From contig OY987267.1 in NCBI GenBank assembly GCA_963920665.1, positions 7,130,001-7,194,000 on the forward strand: a stretch of DNA of 64,000 nucleotides, read 5' to 3'. Source of the stretch: Straminergon stramineum (taxonomy: Eukaryota; Streptophyta; Bryopsida; Hypnales; Calliergonaceae). Shown here piece after piece: positions 59,255 through 64,000 of this stretch. The position numbers and the translations under genes are program-made. The notes beneath the pieces were generated by a model that searched no databases, was not told the DNA's origin, and was given only the letters and a program-made list of their open reading frames with translations. Within the stretch, counting starts at the first letter, position 1. Each line of letters opens with the position of its first letter.

Positions 59255-60655
59255 TGAATACTTCCATGACCAAAAAAATCACAACTTTTCAAAAGCAACC
59301 AATTAAAATTGGGACATTTTGTGCATCAAGGATGTCAATTCAAGGGGAGTCTAGTGTTATGTATAAGCTATCTAATGTTTTCAACTTCAAAATTTTTAAA
59401 ATATTGTAAGAATGTCAAAAAATCATGAAACTACTTGGATGGCATTTCTTTTGAGTTTGCTAGTATTGAATTCATTAGTTCCTTTAGCCATTCAATGTTT
59501 AATTACATAGTGGACCCCCCAAAGTGTTGCTTACATGTATTTCACTTTGGTATTAGATATATATCTTTTACCTATTGAAGTGGTACTCTCATAATTAAAT
59601 ATTTAGTATTATTTATCCAAATATTTGATGTACTTTCATTTTCATTTAATTGACATAATTGTAGTAATCATATTGATGTCCAATGCTCGTAAAACTAGTT
59701 TTATGCTTCAAATTTGGTACATTCCATGAAAACACGAATACTACTAAAAATTACACTAGTTAACAAATAATATTCATAATGACATTTAGTGCTTATAATA
59801 ACAGTAGTGTGGACATTTAGTACTAGAGTTTGTAAACACTAAATATTATAAATCATGTAGAGGTGTACTATTAATTTCAAATATTTAAACACTAAGAACA
59901 TTTAGCAACATTTATTCTTTAAAGCCTTCATCAAATCATAAATTTATTCCTCTTCCAAAATTTCAAAAAGGATTATTGGAAAACCTCATTTCACAATTCA
60001 AAAATATGTAGCCTAAACATTTCTAATGATTGAAATTTTGATTTCTTTACAATCACAAATTTACAATTACAATCATTGATGCAAAGCTATGGCTCTTTCT
60101 AATGCAACAATCAAAATAATGTTATTCCTAATTCACAATCCAAAAAATCATAATCACTTGATATTCCCTTCAATGAATCTATGTATTACATTTATCCATT
60201 TAACATCATTTATTGATTAGAAAATTAACGCCAACTAATAAAATTAACAATCTAACTAACAAAGGCTATTTCAAAATGACACATAAGACATGATCACATC
60301 AAAAAGAAACATTCACAAGCCTCAATAAAGATACTTATACCGAGTTTGACTATAAACAATGGAAACTGTAACCTATACTAGGTGTTAAAATCCCCCTGTG
60401 CGAACACACTTCTCCAATCCTTTTGTATGCTTAATCACTAGTGGAACAATGTCTCTCAAAATCTTTCCTATACTTCCCCCCAAAAATGACATCATAAATT
60501 GAGTATTAGTCAGATATTATTTCCAACAAAAATTTCAACATGTGGTGGTACAAATAAAACACATACTCAAAATTGAAATAATTTTGAATACTTAAAGAAT
60601 TTACTTATCAAATTCATTAATGGAAAAAAAAGAAAAAGAGAATAGAAGAATTTTT
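59255..60655. other. AT-rich intergenic, nothing recognised
   Basis: No gene or structured repeat identified. Confidence 0.45.
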
Positions 60656-60867
60656 CTAGCATCTAGTTTCCTTGAGACTGTAAGTGAAATCAGAATTTAG
60701 AAAAAGATGTACTCTAGTAACACCAAATCCAACCCTTAGATAGGACAACAGCTTCATAACGTATTTCCACAAATTAAAACAACTTTCATCCAAGCAGCTA
60801 GGAGGATGAAACTCGATTTCCAATCTGTTCATCGTCCAGAAAATGGACGTCGAAGTGCTTGGGTTAA
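60656..60867 (-). mobile_element. TTAA-flanked 0.58-kb family, truncated inverted copy
   Basis: On the minus strand it starts TTAACCCAAGCACTTCGACG at 60867 and follows the first ~210 bp of 4434-5021 (GTTTCATCCTCCTA, GTTACTAGAGTACAT). The right half is absent. It marks the abrupt border to the GC-rich CBP60 upstream region. Confidence 0.83.
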
Positions 60868-61069
60868 GATCGTAAGTGAACTCGGAATTCTTTAGGGAAT
60901 TTCCAACAAAAATTTCCAAATGTTCTGGGGACCCGCGAAAAGATGTCCCTCTCGCCACCACAACCTTGTGGAGTCGTGATACTTTGAACTGTACGCTGAG
61001 TTGCGGCGAGGATGACCGTAGCCGACGAACGAACGTCACGATCCGCCCCCCGCCGGCGCTTTTTCCATC

Positions 61070-61098
61070 CGAACGAACGAACGAACGAACGAACGAAC
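61070..61098. repeat. (CGAA)n microsatellite, first array
   Basis: About seven perfect CGAA/GAAC units in the GC-rich CBP60 upstream region. Confidence 0.9.
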
Positions 61099-61169
61099 GT
61101 CCCGAGTCCCGACGGACGGACCACCGGCACTCACCCCTGGATGACTGGATGAGCGAGCGAGCGCGGCGG

Positions 61170-61196
61170 GCGAACGAACGAACGAACGAACGAACG
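61170..61196. repeat. (CGAA)n microsatellite, second array
   Basis: About six to seven perfect CGAA units, 72 bp after the first array, preceded by GAGCGAGCGAGCGCGGCGGG. Confidence 0.9.
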
Positions 61197-62148
61197 GGTT
61201 CCGTTCGGTTGTCGTGTTTCCGTCCATCCAAGTCGTCCGTCGTCTCTCTCGTCTTGTCTCGTCTGGATTCTGAAATGGGGTCTGGCTGGTCCCCCCAGAC
61301 GGCCAGAACCTCGTGTACTGCAGCTTTTGCTGAAGCTTTGCAAATCGGGTTGTAAATGCTTCCGGTTTCTCACCTCGCATTCCGTTCGTACTGCTGGCCC
61401 CTGAAGGTTATCCGGCTGTTGATTTCTTAGGATTGCAGGCCGGGAAGCCAGGCAGGGCTGCCAAGCTTAACGAGAATGGACTTGGTCTTGAGGCCCTGAG
61501 CAGAGAATAGCCTAGGTTCTCGCCACCTTGTGCGCGTCAGGGTCGGGGAAGGAGCGGCGTAGTTTCGGCGGACCTTCTCGAGAACCTGCGGCAGGGGATC
61601 TTGTGGGAATTTTTTCCTATTGGAGGACCTGCCCTGGCACTTTGGGGGATGGGTGGGTACAGTAGGAAGTGAAGCGAAGCGCGGGGTGAGGGTCTGGATT
61701 TTCAGAACGGTGTGCCAGCCAGGGATCCAGCTTCAAGGCTCCGGAGCCTTTGCGACTGATGCGACAGCCCTCTCCGACTGATGAGACAGCCTCTGCGACT
61801 GGCCCGACCACGCCACTTGCTGTTGTCCATCTGATATCCGGACGGAGAACAAGACCCTAGGAGGAGTTTCGTGGTGGCTGTCGTCTGGCGATCCGAAGGA
61901 TAGAATCTCAGTGAGGAAGCTTCCTCTCGACCTTTCGAAGGATCGCTGCAGTTTCAGGGACAGTTTGAAGTTTTGATACCAGTGGAGTGAGTTCTGTTAG
62001 TGGGAGAACCAGGAATCGGCGAGGGTTAGAATCGGGGTGCGGCTTTGACCGTACGCAGGGAATTCCCGAGATTTGGAGAGCCAAGCCCGGCGTTGGAGAG
62101 TTCGGGACCGTCAACCTGGCTCATCCTGCAGTGAGCTCAACGGCCCGA

Positions 62149-64000
62149 ATGAGTATGTCGAGAGAGAAACGAGCGCTGGACCGAGATGCGTCCAAAGACG
62201 GGATGCCGGATGAGAAGCGGCCGCGGCCTCAGCTCGCCAGGTGCGTGCGTGCGTCCGTGTTTCGGTGCTTGCGTGTTCGGCATCCAATTGTGCCTGTGTG
62301 TTGATTTTGGTGAATTCACACTGTTGTGGTGGCTGGTGTGCGCAGTGTAATTGTGGAGGCCGTCAAAATGGACAGCCTGCAGAAACTTTGCTCCACTCTT
62401 GAGCCTCTTCTTCGTCGAGTGGTGAGCGCTTTATCCATCCATTTTGAAATAGTCAAGGAAGGAGTCAAAGTCTTTCTGTTTCAGCTTCGGTACTAGGGTT
62501 GCCATAGAAACTCACCTCTGTGTGCAAGTATTTGGAGCCCGTGTAAGCTTTTTTTAATTTTCAAACCCGGTGCTCATAGAGAGCGGTTCATGAACTGGTG
62601 AGCGGCTCTGGAGAGTGTGCTGCTGGCGTCAATTTTGATGCTCGCTGCGTGGGAATGGACTACTTTTGAGATGTAAATAGATCTGTTTGCCTAGTCAAGA
62701 ATCCACTTCAAGTGGCTGTTCTGTGGTGATTCTGAGTCCCTCTATGAGTTCGGTAGTGCGACATTTTCAAGTTTTCAAATGTCTTTGTGCATTTTGAACC
62801 CGGACCTGAGCTTCCTGTCTCGCGAGACACTGCAGCTGAAGGGAGGGGTTTGTATATTTGATAGTTCATTTATGAAAGATGTTAAACGGTTGTATGTTCC
62901 AATAATGCAGGTTGGAGAGGAGGTCGAGCGTGCACTTGCTAAGTTTGCTCCTCCGAAAGTGGGAGTGAGGTATGCTACTGCATTTGTCGTGTTGATCTTT
63001 CATATCTATCCCAAACCTTTGAGTGCACAAATTTTTCAGTGAAGTCACTTGATATCAGCCGGACAGGTTTTGAATTGAATTGCGAACGGAGACGTTTGCT
63101 GATTTCCTTCAATTGTGTTCTCTGCTACAGGTCCTCCCCGAAAAGGATACAAGGTCCAGACCAACTAAATCTGCGCCTCCAATTCAGGAACAAGTTAGCG
63201 CTTCCTCTGTTCACCGGAAGTAAAGTGGAGGGGGAGCAGGGGTCCGCCATTCATGTGGTGTTACAGCATGCGGGGACCGGCCAAGTTGTGACCACGGGCC
63301 CCGAAGCCTCCGCCAAGCTGGACATTGTGGTGTTGGAAGGCGATTTCACAGCCGAGGATGAGGATAATTGGAGTCAGGAGGAATTCGAAAACTTTGAGGT
63401 CCGTGAGCGAGACGGGAAAAGACCTCTTTTGACCGGGGATCTTAGTGTGGCCCTGAAGGACGGTGTGGGCACCTTGGGCGAGTTGACATTCACAGATAAC
63501 TCGAGTTGGATCCGCAGTCGCAAGTTCCGTCTCGGCGTGAAGATTTCTTCCGGTTTTTGTGAGGGCATGAGAATTCGGGAAGCCAAGACGGAGGCCTTCA
63601 CTGTGAAGGATCATCGTGGAGAACGTATGGTTTCCATTTCTTCTGCACCTAGAGTAGCTCTTCCTTTGTGCGTCAGTATTGTTTTCATCACACGGTGATT
63701 TTGTTGTTGGGTCCCTGGGATTGGTCATACCTTGAATGTACGAATATTTTGTGATGAAATGATCTGCAAGATTGAGGAGACTCTGTTTGTTTGCGTTGAA
63801 TGTGTCTGAATCGGTTCTTCCTGTGTTTCTGATGGTCATTGTCGTTTCTGTGTCCAGTTTACAAGAAGCACTATCCTCCTGCCTTGATTGATGAGGTTTG
63901 GCGCCTGGACAAGATCGGGAAAGATGGAGCTTTCCACAAGCGTCTGAATAGTGCTCATATCATGACAGTGGAGGATTTTCTGCGCTTGGTGGTGATGGAT
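62149..64000 (+). CDS. CBP60: CBP60 calmodulin-binding protein, 5' part (cut by window end)
   Basis: Plant-specific CALMODULIN-BINDING PROTEIN 60 family: nuclear DNA-binding regulators of salicylate and immunity genes, several of which bind calmodulin. Exons 62149-62240, 62346-62421, 62911-62969, 63131-63624 and 63858 to beyond 64000 give the first 288 codons. The N-terminus has a basic stretch ([11 protein letters not shown]) and [20 protein letters not shown]. The conserved core includes [96 protein letters not shown] and [12 protein letters not shown]. The calmodulin-binding region cannot be placed because the 3' half is missing. An upstream in-frame Met at 61987 would add 54 residues; the shorter start aligns better with the family. 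The 5' flank is GC-rich with tetranucleotide repeats. Confidence 0.94.

Larger units (their letters stand above)
60868..62148 (+). promoter_or_regulatory. GC-rich 5' flank/leader of CBP60
   Basis: Composition jumps from AT-rich to GC-rich right after a transposon fragment that ends near 60867 and stays GC-rich to the CBP60 ATG, as expected for a promoter plus a long 5' UTR. Two CGAA tetranucleotide arrays sit inside. No TATA box or start site can be assigned with confidence. Long open frames on either strand here owe their length to composition and to the repeats. Confidence 0.5.

Noticed and set aside
60656..61380. Long open frames on both strands with repeated FVRSFVRS or ERTNERTN residues
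   Set aside because: They are translations of the CGAA arrays and of GC-rich DNA where stops are rare; one also runs through a truncated transposon copy.
63261..63839. 192-codon minus-strand frame opposite CBP60 exon 4
   Set aside because: Antisense shadow of a strongly conserved exon.

Overview
The window is nuclear DNA of a land plant. All six recognisable genes belong to plant nuclear families, five have GT-AG introns, and three begin with candidate organelle-targeting or signal sequences. Short introns (mostly 0.1-1 kb) in a low-density, very AT-rich background fit a bryophyte or other non-flowering plant, but that is inference; the sequence does not fix the species. No viral or toxin genes, tRNA or rRNA genes or CRISPR arrays were recognised.

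Layout. 1-12.1 kb: gene-free, AT-rich, full of short DNA-transposon derivatives. 12.2-17.6 kb (+): eleven-exon lipid-A-disaccharide synthase (LpxB). 20.4-21.8 kb (+): three-exon cytochrome b561/ferric-reductase-type membrane protein. 23.0-24.5 kb (-): intronless ALG8 glucosyltransferase, convergent with the b561 gene. 25-43 kb: a second long transposon-rich stretch with a decayed PIF/Harbinger element (transposase plus convergent Myb/SANT-like ORF), two classes of nested insertion, a large foldback and a GC-richer island of unknown nature (31.7-33.4 kb). 43.8-48.3 kb (+): twelve-exon SAICAR synthase. 49-52.7 kb: transposon remnants. 53.1-57.2 kb (+): eight-exon organellar RecA. 57.8-60.9 kb: repeats. 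62.1-64.0 kb (+): 5' part of a CBP60 calmodulin-binding protein gene, cut by the window end.

The genes do not form one pathway. They are unrelated housekeeping or signalling genes: organellar lipid A-type glycolipid synthesis, transmembrane electron transfer, N-glycan precursor assembly, purine synthesis, organelle DNA recombination and calmodulin-linked defence transcription.

The most interesting layer is the repeats. At least ten elements or fragments begin TTAACC and end GGTTAA with inverted termini, and two neighbours share a single TTAA. This is the signature of TTAA-targeting transposons (piggyBac-like). Separately, a roughly 275-360 bp repeat occurs four times, always in the sense of the adjacent gene: in introns of LpxB, SAICAR synthase and RecA, and just 3' of RecA.
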